Assembly: GCA_031082425.1 (NCBI GenBank)
Contig: JAVHLB010000003.1
Span: 124,001 to 188,000 of the forward strand
Reading direction: 5' to 3'
From: Candidatus Edwardsbacteria bacterium
GTDB taxonomy: Bacteria; Edwardsbacteria; AC1; EtOH8
DNA: 64,000 nucleotides
Of this stretch, positions 9,095 to 18,206 are shown piece after piece; positions within the stretch are counted from its first letter, which is position 1, and each line of letters starts with the position of its first letter. The translations under genes and the position numbers were made by a program. The notes beneath the pieces are model-generated. The model did no database searches, was not told the origin of the DNA, and saw only the letters and a list, made by a program, of their open reading frames with translations.

Positions 9095-9874
9095 ATGCTT
9101 CCCACCATTTTCAAGATCGGCCCCTTTACCTTGCACAGCTACGGACTGATGCTGGCGCTGGCATTTCTGTCGGCCATCCTGCTGCTGGAGGCAAGAGCCA
9201 AGAAATCAGGCATCTCCAAGGATGTCATCATGGACTTCGGATTGGTGGTAATGATAGCCTCGGTTATTGGCTCTCGGGCGTTCTACGTTTTAAGTCATTG
9301 GGCCGGATATGCGCCCCGGCCGCTGACGGCGCTGGCGGTGTGGGAGGGCGGGCTTACCTTTTACGGGGGCGTTCTGCTGGCGGTGCCGGCCGGGATCATC
9401 TATCTCCGGAAAAAAGGCATCGCCTTCTGGCCGCTGTCCGACCTGGCGGCCCCGGCCTTCGCCCTGGGCCTGGGCATCGGGCGGCTGGGATGCTTTTTGA
9501 ACGGATGCTGTTTCGGCCACCCTTCATCCCTGCCCTGGGCGGTGAGATTTCCGCCCGATACCGCCGCCGGATCGGCCTTCACCTGTGCCTTGCATCCCAC
9601 CCAGCTTTACGAGGCGATCTTCGGTTTTCTGGCCATGGCCTCACTGCTGTGGCTGGGGAAAAGAAAATATTTCTCCGGGGCGATGTTCTGTCTTTTCCTG
9701 GGGATGTACGGCGTTTGGCGTTTTGGGTTGGATCATTTTCGTTACTACGAAGACAGCCAGCTTTGGCTTCTGGGGCTTACCAATAATCAATGGATAAGCC
9801 TGGGATTGATCGTTTTTGCCCTAGCATCTTCAGCGATTCTCTGGAAGAAGCAGAAAGTGTTAAAAAATAAGTAA
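9095..9874 (+). CDS. lgt: prolipoprotein diacylglyceryl transferase
   Basis: A 259-residue integral membrane enzyme that moves diacylglycerol from phosphatidylglycerol to the lipobox cysteine of prolipoproteins. The Lgt signature region GRLGCFLNGCCFG (about residues 129-141) and the HPTQLYEAI segment (about 168) are present, with about seven membrane helices. Many lipobox-bearing proteins in this window are its likely substrates. Confidence 0.96.
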   Translation: MLPTIFKIGPFTLHSYGLMLALAFLSAILLLEARAKKSGISKDVIMDFGLVVMIASVIGSRAFYVLSHWAGYAPRPLTALAVWEGGLTFYGGVLLAVPAGIIYLRKKGIAFWPLSDLAAPAFALGLGIGRLGCFLNGCCFGHPSSLPWAVRFPPDTAAGSAFTCALHPTQLYEAIFGFLAMASLLWLGKRKYFSGAMFCLFLGMYGVWRFGLDHFRYYEDSQLWLLGLTNNQWISLGLIVFALASSAILWKKQKVLKNK

Positions 9875-9880
9875 AATTCA

Positions 9881-9909
9881 TTTACTTTTTACTTCTATAG
9901 TGATAAAAT
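9881..9909 (+). promoter_or_regulatory. sigma-70-type promoter for tRNA-Thr
   Basis: TTTACT (9881-9886) and TAAAAT (9904-9909) are separated by 17 nt and end 12 nt before the tRNA. Confidence 0.5.
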
Positions 9910-9921
9910 AAAAATCGGATT

Positions 9922-9997
9922 GCCGCTGTAGCTCAGTTGGTAGAGCGACGCTCTCGTAAAGCGTAGGTCACCGGTTCGATTCCGGTCAGCGGCTCCA
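9922..9997 (+). tRNA. tRNA-Thr (anticodon CGT)
   Basis: A full cloverleaf folds by eye. The acceptor stem gccgctg/cagcggc has seven perfect pairs, the D stem is gctc/gagc, the anticodon stem acgct/agcgt carries loop ctcgtaa (anticodon CGT, reading ACG), and the T stem accgg/ccggt has loop ttcgatt. The 3' CCA is encoded (9995-9997). Confidence 0.96.
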
Positions 9998-10260
9998 TGA
10001 TTGGGCTTTTATCTCACACAAAGGACACAAAGTCATTGCGAGGGAGCTTAGCACGCTGACAAACGAAGCAATCCCGATTGTCATTCCCCCGCAGGCGGGA
10101 ATCCAGGCTTATGGGCCCCGGATTCTTTCAAAGCATTATCATTGCTCTCGTCATCCTGAGAAAGGCAATCTATCTTGCAAGCCGAAGGATCTTTTTAACC
10201 ACAGAGCGCACAAAGAGCACAAAGATTTTATATGTTAGTTCGTCAAAATAAGAAACTAAA
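9998..10260. repeat. cluster of interspersed intergenic repeats
   Basis: No gene was seen here. Four repeat types sit side by side: a cacaaaggacacaaag run (about 10015-10030), a tcattgcgagg...cgaagcaatcc unit (about 10033-10076), a gtcattcccccgcaggcgggaatcc palindrome (about 10079-10104), and an accacagagcgcacaaagagcacaaag run (about 10199-10226). Related copies occur near 41830-41885, 42272-42370 and 42690-42822. Confidence 0.65.
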
Positions 10261-10680
10261 ATGAAAACAAATTCTGAAGAAAAAGAAATTGTCGAACAAT
10301 ATTCGCTAGCCATGAATGTGAAGTTATTTGACAGGATAGTGTTTTATATTTCAGCTATTATGGTAAGCATATGGTTTTTGATGCCACTTTATGCTCCCAA
10401 TAAATTCCCCCTCTTGATATTTGTTATTGTTTCAGTGCCAATTGTTTTACATAATATCATTGCTCTGCCTAAGCATTTTAGGATTATTAATAGTTATGGG
10501 CTATACTTTGACCCATGGCTAAACACCAAATGTGCATTGCATGCATATTATCCTTCAAAAGATTTTTTAAATAAATATCCTTGGTTTAAGGCGATGCATT
10601 ATTTGATGATAATATTGCCCGTTGTCTGTTTCCTCCTTGTTGTATTGATTAGATTTACGACGAATCCAAAACTTAATTGA
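10261..10680 (+). CDS. hypothetical small membrane protein, AT-rich
   Basis: A 139-residue protein I do not recognise. It has three clear hydrophobic segments (about residues 24-44, 50-70 and 110-131) with a soluble loop of about 40 residues between the second and third. Codon use is strikingly A/T-rich compared with every neighbour, and it sits directly after a repeat cluster and a tRNA gene, so recent acquisition is likely. The ATG has no clear ribosome site. No function is proposed. Confidence 0.55.
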   Translation: MKTNSEEKEIVEQYSLAMNVKLFDRIVFYISAIMVSIWFLMPLYAPNKFPLLIFVIVSVPIVLHNIIALPKHFRIINSYGLYFDPWLNTKCALHAYYPSKDFLNKYPWFKAMHYLMIILPVVCFLLVVLIRFTTNPKLN

Positions 10681-10716
10681 CGATAATAAAAATCATTAAA
10701 CTTCGAGTATAATATT

Positions 10717-12060
10717 TTGTCTACTCACGATAAACTGATGATCAGCGTGGCCGGGATCAGGGGTGTGGTCGGAACCAGCCTGACTCCCGAGCTGGCCCTG
10801 AAATTCGCCGCGGCCTTCGGAACCTTCATTGGGGGCGGACCGGTGGTGCTGGGGCGGGATTCCCGCCTGTCGGGTCCGGTGATGGAAATGGCGGTGGAGG
10901 CCGGCCTGCGTTCGGTGGGCTGCCAGGTGATCAGGATCGGCATCGTCCCCACCCCCACCGTCCAGCTGATGACCAGGCTTTTAAAAGCCAAGGGGGGCAT
11001 CGCCATCACCGCCAGTCATAACCCCTCCCAGTGGAACGCCCTTAAATTCGTCTCCAGCCAGGGGCTGTTTTTAAGCAAAGGCCAGGGTGAAAAGGTCATC
11101 GCCTTTTTCAAGTCCGGCAGATTTGCCTATAAAAAATATGACCGGCTGGGCGACAGCAAAGAATATCCCAATGCCATCAAAGACCATGTGGCCAGGATAC
11201 TCAAATTATCCTTTCTAGATATTCCAGCCATCAAAAGAAAGAAGTTCAAGGTGGTGGTGGACACCTGCCACGGGGCCGGCGGGCCGATATTCAGCCTGCT
11301 GCTTAAGGAACTGGGCTGCCGGGGCATCTCCCTGCACAACGAGACCAGCGGAAAGTTCTCCCGGCCCATCGAGCCGCAGGCCCAGAATCTGAAGGAACTT
11401 CAGAAGGCGGTCATCGCACACAAAGCCGACATCGGCTTTGCCACCGACGCCGATGTGGACCGGCTGTCCATAGTCTCCGACCAGGGCAGGGCCATCGGAG
11501 AGGAATATTCCCTGGCTTTGGCCGCCCGTTTCATGTTCGCGCATTTCAAGACCAAGGCCGTCACCAATCTCTCCACCAGCCGGATGATAGACGACCTGGC
11601 AGGCCAGTTCAAGACCAGCGTCATCCGCACCCCGGTGGGCGAGGCCAACGTGGTCGGCGCCATGAAAAAGCACCGGGCCCTTATCGGCGGCGAGGGCAAC
11701 GGGGGGATAATCATCCCCCAGCTGAACTACGCCCGGGACGCCTCTGCCGGGATAGCCTTGATATTGCAGATGCTGACCGAGGAGAACATTCCACTATCAC
11801 AGGTTGCCGAGAAAATTCCCGGATATTATATGATCAAGACCACCTTGACAGTGAAGGATCCCCAGAAGTTTTTGGCCCGGGCGGCCAAAATATTCACCCA
11901 ATGTAAAATTGACAAAAGGGACGGCCTTAAATATATCTGGCCCGATGCCTGGGTGCATATCCGGGCCTCCGGCACTGAGCCGATAGTGCGGGTGATCGCC
12001 GAAGCGCGGGAGGAGAAGCAAGCCCGCATATTGGTCAGGAAGATAAACGGGGGATTGTAG
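10717..12060 (+). CDS. glmM: phosphoglucosamine mutase-like alpha-D-phosphohexomutase
   Basis: A 447-residue (TTG start) or 440-residue (ATG at 10738) phosphohexomutase. The phosphoserine loop TASHNP lies near residue 99, the metal loop DADVDRL near 244, the sugar-binding loop GEGNGG near 327 and the phosphate-binding RASGTEP near 415. These fit the whole superfamily, so phosphomannomutase is possible. The glmS gene next door favours conversion of glucosamine-6-phosphate to glucosamine-1-phosphate for UDP-GlcNAc. The TTG at 10717 adds seven residues before the conserved LMISVAGIRG start; which codon is used is open. Confidence 0.85.
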   Translation: MSTHDKLMISVAGIRGVVGTSLTPELALKFAAAFGTFIGGGPVVLGRDSRLSGPVMEMAVEAGLRSVGCQVIRIGIVPTPTVQLMTRLLKAKGGIAITASHNPSQWNALKFVSSQGLFLSKGQGEKVIAFFKSGRFAYKKYDRLGDSKEYPNAIKDHVARILKLSFLDIPAIKRKKFKVVVDTCHGAGGPIFSLLLKELGCRGISLHNETSGKFSRPIEPQAQNLKELQKAVIAHKADIGFATDADVDRLSIVSDQGRAIGEEYSLALAARFMFAHFKTKAVTNLSTSRMIDDLAGQFKTSVIRTPVGEANVVGAMKKHRALIGGEGNGGIIIPQLNYARDASAGIALILQMLTEENIPLSQVAEKIPGYYMIKTTLTVKDPQKFLARAAKIFTQCKIDKRDGLKYIWPDAWVHIRASGTEPIVRVIAEAREEKQARILVRKINGGL

Positions 12061-12140
12061 CGGCGATCCACGAATCGCCCAAAGACAGGATAATTAATAT
12101 GAATAATCCGTGAAATCCGTGTCCCTTTTCTAATTTTATC
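12058..12140. repeat. palindrome and 'atccgtgaaatccgtgtcc' repeat between glmM and glmS
   Basis: ggcgat (12062-12067) pairs with atcgcc (12074-12079), forming the same ggcgatNNNNNNatcgcc element found at 41780-41795 and, as gggcaatt/aattgccc, at 41943-41962. It is followed by an aataatccgtgaaatccgtgtcc segment. No ribozyme or riboswitch fold was recognised ahead of glmS. Confidence 0.5.
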
Positions 12141-12176
12141 CCGACATCAAAAACCTGTTAACCATCATCTAACATT

Positions 12177-14009
12177 ATGTGCGGAATAGTCGGTTACATC
12201 GGAACCAAGAACTGCGTCCCCCTTATCATGGAGGGCCTGAAGCGCCTGGAATATCGGGGCTACGACTCGGCCGGCCTGGCTCTGATCAAGGACGGCCAGC
12301 TGGTCATCGAGAAGAAGGCCGGCAAGGTGGCCGACCTGGCGGCGATGATCGAGGGGAAGGAGTTATCCGCTTCTTTGGGGATCGGACACACCCGCTGGGC
12401 CACCCACGGCGAGCCGGATGACCTGAATGCCCATCCCCACTGGGACTGCAAGGGCGAGATAGCCATCATCCATAACGGGATCATCGAGAACTACGCCACC
12501 CTGAAGAAAAAACTGGTTCAGGACGGCCATCAGATCCGGACTGCCACCGATACCGAGATACTGGTCCACCTGATCGAGGAGATGTACAAGCAGACCCAGG
12601 ATCTTTTCTCCGCCGTCAGATACGCCCTGCTGGAGGTGGAGGGCACCTTCGGCATTCTGGTGATATCTCCCAAAGAGCCGGACAGGATCATCGCCGCCCG
12701 CCGGGGCAGCCCCCTGGTGATCGGGGTGGGGGAGGGCGAGAACCTGATCGCCTCCGATGCCGCCGCCCTGGTGGAACACACCCGGCAGGTGGTCTATCTT
12801 AATGACGACGAGATGGCCTGCATTACGGCCGACTCGTTCTATACCAAGACCATTCATGACCAGGAGGTGGTCAAGCAGATCGAAAAGATCACCTTTTCCC
12901 TGGAACAGATAGAACGGGGAGGCTATGAGCATTTTATGCTCAAGGAGATAAACGAACAGCCGACCTCCCTGGAGAACGCCATGCGGGGCCGCCTGATGGC
13001 TAAAGAAGGCGACGTTCGGCTGGGGGGCCTGCACACGGTGATGGGCAAACTTTTGAACGCCCGGCGGATAATCATCACCTCCTGCGGCACCTCCTGGCAT
13101 GCCGCCCTGGTGGGCAAGTATATGCTGGAACAGCTGGGCCGGATCCCGGTGGATGTGGATTACGCTTCGGAATTCCGGTTCCGCAATCCGGTCATCCGGC
13201 CGGACGATGTGGTGATGGTCATCAGCCAGAGCGGCGAGACCGCCGACACCCTGGCTGCCCTGCGGGAGGCCAAATCCAGGGGGGTTCCGGTGCTGGGGAT
13301 CGTCAACGTGGTGGGCAGCACCATCGCCCGGGAGACCGACGCCGGGGTATATATTCACGCCGGGCCGGAGATAGGAGTGGCCTCCACCAAGGCCTTTACC
13401 TCGCAGATAGCCGTGCTGGGCCAGATAGCGATCCTGTTGGCCAAGAACCGGGGTCTGCCGCAAAAGACCCTGGCCAATATCGCCCAGGACCTGGCCGACA
13501 TCCCCAACAAAGTCCGCCAGGTGCTTTTACTGGACGGCCAGATCAGGAAGATAGCCCAGGAGTTCAAAAATGCCGAGAATTTTCTCTATCTGGGCCGGGG
13601 CAGCAATTTTCCCACCGCCCTGGAGGGAGCCCTGAAGCTGAAAGAGATCTCCTACATCCATGCCGAGGGCTACCCGGCCGCCGAGATGAAACACGGCCCC
13701 ATCGCCCTGATTGACGAGAACATGCCGGTGGTCTTTATAGTGCCCAAGGACGCCCTGTACGACAAGGTGGTCAGCAACATCCAGGAGGTGCGGGCCCGCA
13801 AAGGCCGGGTGATCGCCATTGCCAACGTCGATGACAACGAGATAGACCATCTGGCCGAGTTCGTGATCAAGGTCCCCCGGACCTACAGCTATTTCGGCCC
13901 CATCATCAACAGCATCCCCCTGCAATTGCTGGCCTATCATATCGCCTTGCTCCGGGGCTGCAATGTGGACCAGCCAAGAAACCTGGCCAAGAGCGTGACC
14001 GTGGAATAG
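12177..14009 (+). CDS. glmS: glutamine--fructose-6-phosphate aminotransferase (isomerizing)
   Basis: A 610-residue enzyme making glucosamine-6-phosphate from fructose-6-phosphate and glutamine. The N-terminal glutaminase begins MCGIVGYIG, so Cys2 becomes the nucleophile after methionine removal; RWATHGEP and the HNGIIENY segment follow. Two SIS sugar-isomerase domains (about 290-430 and 460-600) carry TSCGTSWHA and SQSGETADT, and the C-terminus ends in the conserved PRNLAKSVTVE. It follows the glmM-like gene, so the two steps toward UDP-GlcNAc are encoded together. Confidence 0.98.
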   Translation: MCGIVGYIGTKNCVPLIMEGLKRLEYRGYDSAGLALIKDGQLVIEKKAGKVADLAAMIEGKELSASLGIGHTRWATHGEPDDLNAHPHWDCKGEIAIIHNGIIENYATLKKKLVQDGHQIRTATDTEILVHLIEEMYKQTQDLFSAVRYALLEVEGTFGILVISPKEPDRIIAARRGSPLVIGVGEGENLIASDAAALVEHTRQVVYLNDDEMACITADSFYTKTIHDQEVVKQIEKITFSLEQIERGGYEHFMLKEINEQPTSLENAMRGRLMAKEGDVRLGGLHTVMGKLLNARRIIITSCGTSWHAALVGKYMLEQLGRIPVDVDYASEFRFRNPVIRPDDVVMVISQSGETADTLAALREAKSRGVPVLGIVNVVGSTIARETDAGVYIHAGPEIGVASTKAFTSQIAVLGQIAILLAKNRGLPQKTLANIAQDLADIPNKVRQVLLLDGQIRKIAQEFKNAENFLYLGRGSNFPTALEGALKLKEISYIHAEGYPAAEMKHGPIALIDENMPVVFIVPKDALYDKVVSNIQEVRARKGRVIAIANVDDNEIDHLAEFVIKVPRTYSYFGPIINSIPLQLLAYHIALLRGCNVDQPRNLAKSVTVE

Positions 14010-14053
14010 AATGGGTTTGATCTTAATAGAATTTAACATTATGGCAGGTGAAC

Positions 14054-16939
14054 ATGAAAACAGACAAGAAAGCCTATGGCCGGTATCTGGGAGAGGAGAC
14101 CTCCGCCAGATTTTTTGCCGGGGAACTTTCCCAAAACGAAAAGGAACAGGCCTTGCGCCGGCTGTCCGAATTGACCCGGGTCTTTTGGTCCTATCTGCCG
14201 GGCGGCATCAGGAGGCATGCCCAAAAGCTCCATGGCGGGGCCAAGGTGGAGCAGGCCCTGCTGCTGGCCGATGTCACCGGCTTCACGGCGCTGTCCGAGA
14301 GGCTGTCCCGCATCGGACGGGAGGGGGCCGAGGAGGTCACCGGGATCATCAACAGCTATTTTGCCCCGCTGATAAAGATCGTCCACAACTACGGCGGAGA
14401 TGTGGTCTACTTCGGCGGCGATGCTTTCAGCGCCGGCTTCGAGTCGGTGGAGGGCGAGCCCTCGCCCAGCCATCTCCGGGCGCTGCAGGCCGCTTTTGAG
14501 ATGCAGGAGCTGGTCAAGAATTTTACCGAGATCAAGACCTCGGCCGGGGCCTTCCCCATCAGCCTGCACCTGGCCCTGCATTTCGGTCCCACCCAGATAT
14601 TCAGCGTGGGCCGGCGCGACCTGGACCTGGAATATTTCATGGCCGGGCGGGTCACCAACTATGCCTCCCAGCTGGAGGACCTATCCTCCGGGGCAGAACT
14701 ATTGATCAGCCGGGAACTTTATGATAAGGCCAAGACCAAGATAACCGCCGAACCCGCCCAGGGCAATACTTATAAACTTGTCAAAGTGAACGAAAAAGTC
14801 GGCCATCTGGAAGCGGCCGGACGGGAGGAGACGGAGGATATCGAGCGGTCCATCGAGCATCTGGAGGCGATCCGCCCTTATTTCTCAAGCTGGCTGACAC
14901 AAAGGATCATGGCCGATCCCAAGTCCGGAGGCGTGGCCGGGGAGCATCGCCGGGTGACCATGCTGTTCCTGAACGTCTGGGGGGTGGATTTCGACGATGA
15001 CCAGCAGGCCATTTCCAAGGCCCAGAATTATTTCTCGGTCCTGCAGGAGGTGGTGGAGAGATATGGCGGGCTGGTCAACAAGGTGGATTTCAGTTCCCAG
15101 GGCCACAAGGTGCTGGTTTTGTTCGGGGCCCATATCGCCCATGAGAACGACGAGGAACGGGCCCTGCTGTGCGCTCTGGAGATGCTGGGCCGCGAGGAGT
15201 TCGGTTATGGCGGGGTCAAGCAAAAATTCGGGGTCAACAGCGGCTATGTCTTCGCCGGAACGGTCGGCTCGGCCCTGCGCCGGGAGTTCACCGTGATGGG
15301 CGACGAGGTCAACCTGGCGGCCCGCCTGATGTCATCGGCCGGGGAGCAGGAACTGTTGGCCACCGCCGCCATCCAGCGGAAGAACTCGGGAAAATTCGGA
15401 TTCAAGAACCTGGGCGAGAGGGAGTTCAAGGGCAAGAAGCACCCCATCACCATATATCAGGTAAGCAAAAGGGATGAAACCGGCGAGGACGTCTTTGCCA
15501 AGTGGATGACTGAATCCAAGGCCATGGTGGGCCGCCAGAAGGAAAAGGAACTGTTGAACAGCGCCGTGGAGAAAGGCATCTCCGGGCAGGGCCAGATAAT
15601 CTCGGTGGTGGGCGAGGCCGGCATCGGAAAATCCAGGCTGTCCCGGGAGCTGATCCAAAACTGGGCCGAGCGGGGATACTCTTTCTTCGTCGGCAACTGC
15701 CAGTCCTACGGCGCGGCCATCTCCTACCTGCCCTGGGCCGATCTGCTGAAGAGCTATCTGGGGATAAAGGAGGCCGACCCCATGGAGGCCAAGACCTCCC
15801 GGATCCACAAAATGCTGGGGATCATCGACCCGGCTCTCAAGGACTGGGCCCCGATCATCGGCGAGGTGGTGGGTGTGCCCATGCCGGAGAGCGAGCTGAC
15901 CAAATCGCTGGATGCCAAGCTCAGACAGCAGAGATTGTTCGATCTGGTGCTGGATATCTTCAGCTGGGGGGCGGCCCAGGAGCCGCTGCTGCTGATAATC
16001 GAGGACCTGCACTGGGCCGACGGGGCCTCGCTGGGGCTGCTGAACTACGTGGCCCGCAATATCGGAGACAAGCCCATAGTGCTGTGCCTGGTCTATCGGC
16101 CCATCGAGGCCAAGCACGAATTCGCCGGCAAGGAATACCACAGCCAGATGACCCTCAAGGAGCTGAGCCGGGAGGAGAGCCTGGAGCTGGTGAAGACCCT
16201 GCTGGATATCCAAGGGATGCCGCCGGAACTGGAGCAGTTGATCCTGAAAAAATCCCAGGGCAACCCCTTCTTCGTGGAGGAGGTGGTCAAATCCCTGATC
16301 GAACAGGAAGTGGTGGCCGAGAAGGACGGCCAGTGGCGGGTGGTCGCGACCGACATCGCCAAGATCAACATTCCGGACACCGTTCAGGGGGTGATCATGA
16401 GCCGTATCGACCGCCTGCCGGCCGAGACCCGGGAGGTGCTTCAGATCTCTTCAGTGATAGGTCGCGAGTTCGACCAGCATGTTTTGCAGGCGATATATCC
16501 CAAGAAGGTCGAGATAAATCCCCACCTCAAAAGCCTGAGAGGCCTGGACCTGGTGCTGTCGGAGCAGGAGGGCAGTTATTATTTCAAGCACATCATGACC
16601 CAGGAGGTGGCCTACGACAGCCTGCCGTTCAGCCGCCGGCGGGAACTGCACAACAATATCGGCGACCATATAGAGCTTTCCAATGAGGACAAGATAGAAG
16701 AGGCTCTGGAATTATTGTCGCACCATTATTTTCATGCCCAGAACTGGGAGCCGGCCTTCTTCTATTCGGTGGAGGCCGGGGACAAAGCCAAGAAAGCCTA
16801 CGCCAACCAGGAGGCCCTGGCCCATTACGACCGGGCGCTGGAGGTGTTCGACAAGATGGTGGAGGCCGGGATGCTGCCCGAGCTGACCCGCCGCATCCAG
16901 GAGGAGCTGAAGCAGAAGGAAGCGGAGGCGGTCAATTAG
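14054..16939 (+). CDS. tandem class III adenylate cyclase with C-terminal AAA/NTPase domain (soluble adenylyl cyclase-like)
   Basis: A 961-residue protein with two cyclase homology domains (about 70-235 and 295-470) and a P-loop NTPase (from about 490, Walker A GEAGIGKS, Walker B LLIIEDLHWAD). This is the order seen in mammalian soluble adenylyl cyclase. Domain 1 keeps both metal aspartates (ADVTGF, FGGDAF) but has NYASQ where the transition-state arginine is expected. Domain 2 lacks the metal aspartates (LNVWGV) but keeps the lysine in VNKV and GDEVNLAAR. Together they should form one asymmetric ATP-cyclising site. ATG 14054 is preferred over GTG 14048 because caggtg lies 5 nt upstream. The C-terminus ends in a short helical-repeat-like region. 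Confidence 0.88.
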   Translation: MKTDKKAYGRYLGEETSARFFAGELSQNEKEQALRRLSELTRVFWSYLPGGIRRHAQKLHGGAKVEQALLLADVTGFTALSERLSRIGREGAEEVTGIINSYFAPLIKIVHNYGGDVVYFGGDAFSAGFESVEGEPSPSHLRALQAAFEMQELVKNFTEIKTSAGAFPISLHLALHFGPTQIFSVGRRDLDLEYFMAGRVTNYASQLEDLSSGAELLISRELYDKAKTKITAEPAQGNTYKLVKVNEKVGHLEAAGREETEDIERSIEHLEAIRPYFSSWLTQRIMADPKSGGVAGEHRRVTMLFLNVWGVDFDDDQQAISKAQNYFSVLQEVVERYGGLVNKVDFSSQGHKVLVLFGAHIAHENDEERALLCALEMLGREEFGYGGVKQKFGVNSGYVFAGTVGSALRREFTVMGDEVNLAARLMSSAGEQELLATAAIQRKNSGKFGFKNLGEREFKGKKHPITIYQVSKRDETGEDVFAKWMTESKAMVGRQKEKELLNSAVEKGISGQGQIISVVGEAGIGKSRLSRELIQNWAERGYSFFVGNCQSYGAAISYLPWADLLKSYLGIKEADPMEAKTSRIHKMLGIIDPALKDWAPIIGEVVGVPMPESELTKSLDAKLRQQRLFDLVLDIFSWGAAQEPLLLIIEDLHWADGASLGLLNYVARNIGDKPIVLCLVYRPIEAKHEFAGKEYHSQMTLKELSREESLELVKTLLDIQGMPPELEQLILKKSQGNPFFVEEVVKSLIEQEVVAEKDGQWRVVATDIAKINIPDTVQGVIMSRIDRLPAETREVLQISSVIGREFDQHVLQAIYPKKVEINPHLKSLRGLDLVLSEQEGSYYFKHIMTQEVAYDSLPFSRRRELHNNIGDHIELSNEDKIEEALELLSHHYFHAQNWEPAFFYSVEAGDKAKKAYANQEALAHYDRALEVFDKMVEAGMLPELTRRIQEELKQKEAEAVN

Positions 16940-16965
16940 GGCTGACAAAAAATAACAATATCCCA

Positions 16966-17033
16966 GGGCCTCTGGTCTAGCGGCAGGCAAAAAAACAGTG
17001 GTGATAACAATTACTTTGGCCGAACAGAGGCCC
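16966..17033 (+). other. 68-nt inverted repeat with tRNA-like ends
   Basis: gggcctctg (16966-16974) pairs perfectly with cagaggccc (17025-17033), leaving a 50-nt loop. The 5' part (gggcctctggtctagcggc) resembles the acceptor and D-arm of a tRNA-Glu/Gln type gene, and the 3' arm is followed by A. No anticodon stem or T arm can be drawn, and no T tract follows. It may be a decayed tRNA or a chance structure. Confidence 0.4.
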
Positions 17034-17081
17034 ATTCGTTAATTAGGCGAACCCGGCAAACCAAATTATGGGGCATAAATA

Positions 17082-18164
17082 TTGAAACCAAAAGCCATTC
17101 TGGTCGGCAGTGTGCTGGGTCGGGCTAGCGTCTTTGAGGAAGAGGAATCTTTAAAGGAGCTGGCCCGCCTGGCGGATACCGCCGGTGCCTCGGTGATAGA
17201 CCACCTGGTGCAAAGGCGGGTCCGTCCCGACGCCACCTATTTCATCGGCAAGGGCAAGGTGGAGGAGCTGGCGCTGGCAGTGGCTGACAGCCGGGCTGAT
17301 CTGGTGATATTCGATCACAGCCTGACCCCCAGCCAGGCCTCCAATATACAGGCCCAGCTGGATTGCCGGGTGGTGGACCGGGCGGAGCTGATCATGGATA
17401 TTTTTGCCAGGCAGGCCAGTAGCGCCGAATCCAAGATCCAGGTGGAACTGGCCCAGCTGCAATACCGCTTCTCCCGTTTGGTGGGTGCCGGGCTGGAGAT
17501 GACCGATCCCGGGGCCGGGATCGGGACCAGGGGGCCGGGGGAGAAACAGCTGGAGCTGGACCGGCGAAAGATCAGGCATAGGATCGCCCGGCTCAAGCAG
17601 GAGCTTAAAAAGATAGAACAGCAGAGGAGGACCCAGCGAAAATCCCGGGCCGGCGTTTTCAAGATATCCCTGGTGGGATACACCAATGCCGGCAAATCCA
17701 CCCTGATGAATCTGCTGTCCCGGGCCGGGGTCAAAGTGGAGGATCGGCTGTTCGCCACCCTGGATGCCACCACCCGGGCGGTGGTGCTGGCCTCGGGGGA
17801 AAAATTCCTGCTGACCGATACGGTGGGCTTCATCCGGCGCCTGCCCCATCAGCTGGTGGCCTCGTTCAAGGCCACTCTGGAGGAGGTCAACCAGTCCGAC
17901 CTGGTGCTGCAGGTGGTGGACAGCCCCCATCCCCTCTATCTTAAAGAGATCGCCGCGGTGGAGGAGGTGTTAAAGGAGATCAAGGCCGACCGCCCGGAGC
18001 TGTTGGTGTTCAACAAGACGGATATGCTGGACCCGGACACCCTGGACGGCCTGCGGAGGAATTATCCCGGCGCGGCGTTCCTTTCCGCCCTGACCGGCGA
18101 GGGCCGCCGGGAGCTGGAGGAAATGATCCGGCAAAGAATGGAATCTCCGGGATGGCGGGAATAA
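17082..18164 (+). CDS. hflX: ribosome-associated GTPase HflX
   Basis: A 360-residue GTPase with the HflX N-terminal domain (nucleotide-binding, including FDHSLTPSQASN and RVVDRAELIMDIFARQA), a helical linker carrying the conserved GPGEKQLELDRR, then the G domain: G1 GYTNAGKST near 207, G3 DTVGFI near 247 and G4 NKTD near 311. HflX splits stalled or stress-damaged ribosomes. The start is TTG; the nearby ATG at 17068 is out of frame. No strong ribosome site is visible. Confidence 0.95.
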   Translation: MKPKAILVGSVLGRASVFEEEESLKELARLADTAGASVIDHLVQRRVRPDATYFIGKGKVEELALAVADSRADLVIFDHSLTPSQASNIQAQLDCRVVDRAELIMDIFARQASSAESKIQVELAQLQYRFSRLVGAGLEMTDPGAGIGTRGPGEKQLELDRRKIRHRIARLKQELKKIEQQRRTQRKSRAGVFKISLVGYTNAGKSTLMNLLSRAGVKVEDRLFATLDATTRAVVLASGEKFLLTDTVGFIRRLPHQLVASFKATLEEVNQSDLVLQVVDSPHPLYLKEIAAVEEVLKEIKADRPELLVFNKTDMLDPDTLDGLRRNYPGAAFLSALTGEGRRELEEMIRQRMESPGWRE

Positions 18165-18206
18165 AGGTTGTCTGGGGCGGGTATATGCAGATGAAGGTCT
18201 TTTAAG

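Noticed and set aside
9998..10260. CRISPR array
   Set aside because: The repeats are of different kinds, are not regularly spaced, and no cas genes are present.
12061..12176. glmS ribozyme or riboswitch
   Set aside because: The gap is only 116 nt and holds a repeat palindrome; no conserved ribozyme core was recognised.
16966..17033. Functional tRNA
   Set aside because: Only acceptor-like and partial D-arm pairing can be drawn; there is no anticodon stem or T arm.
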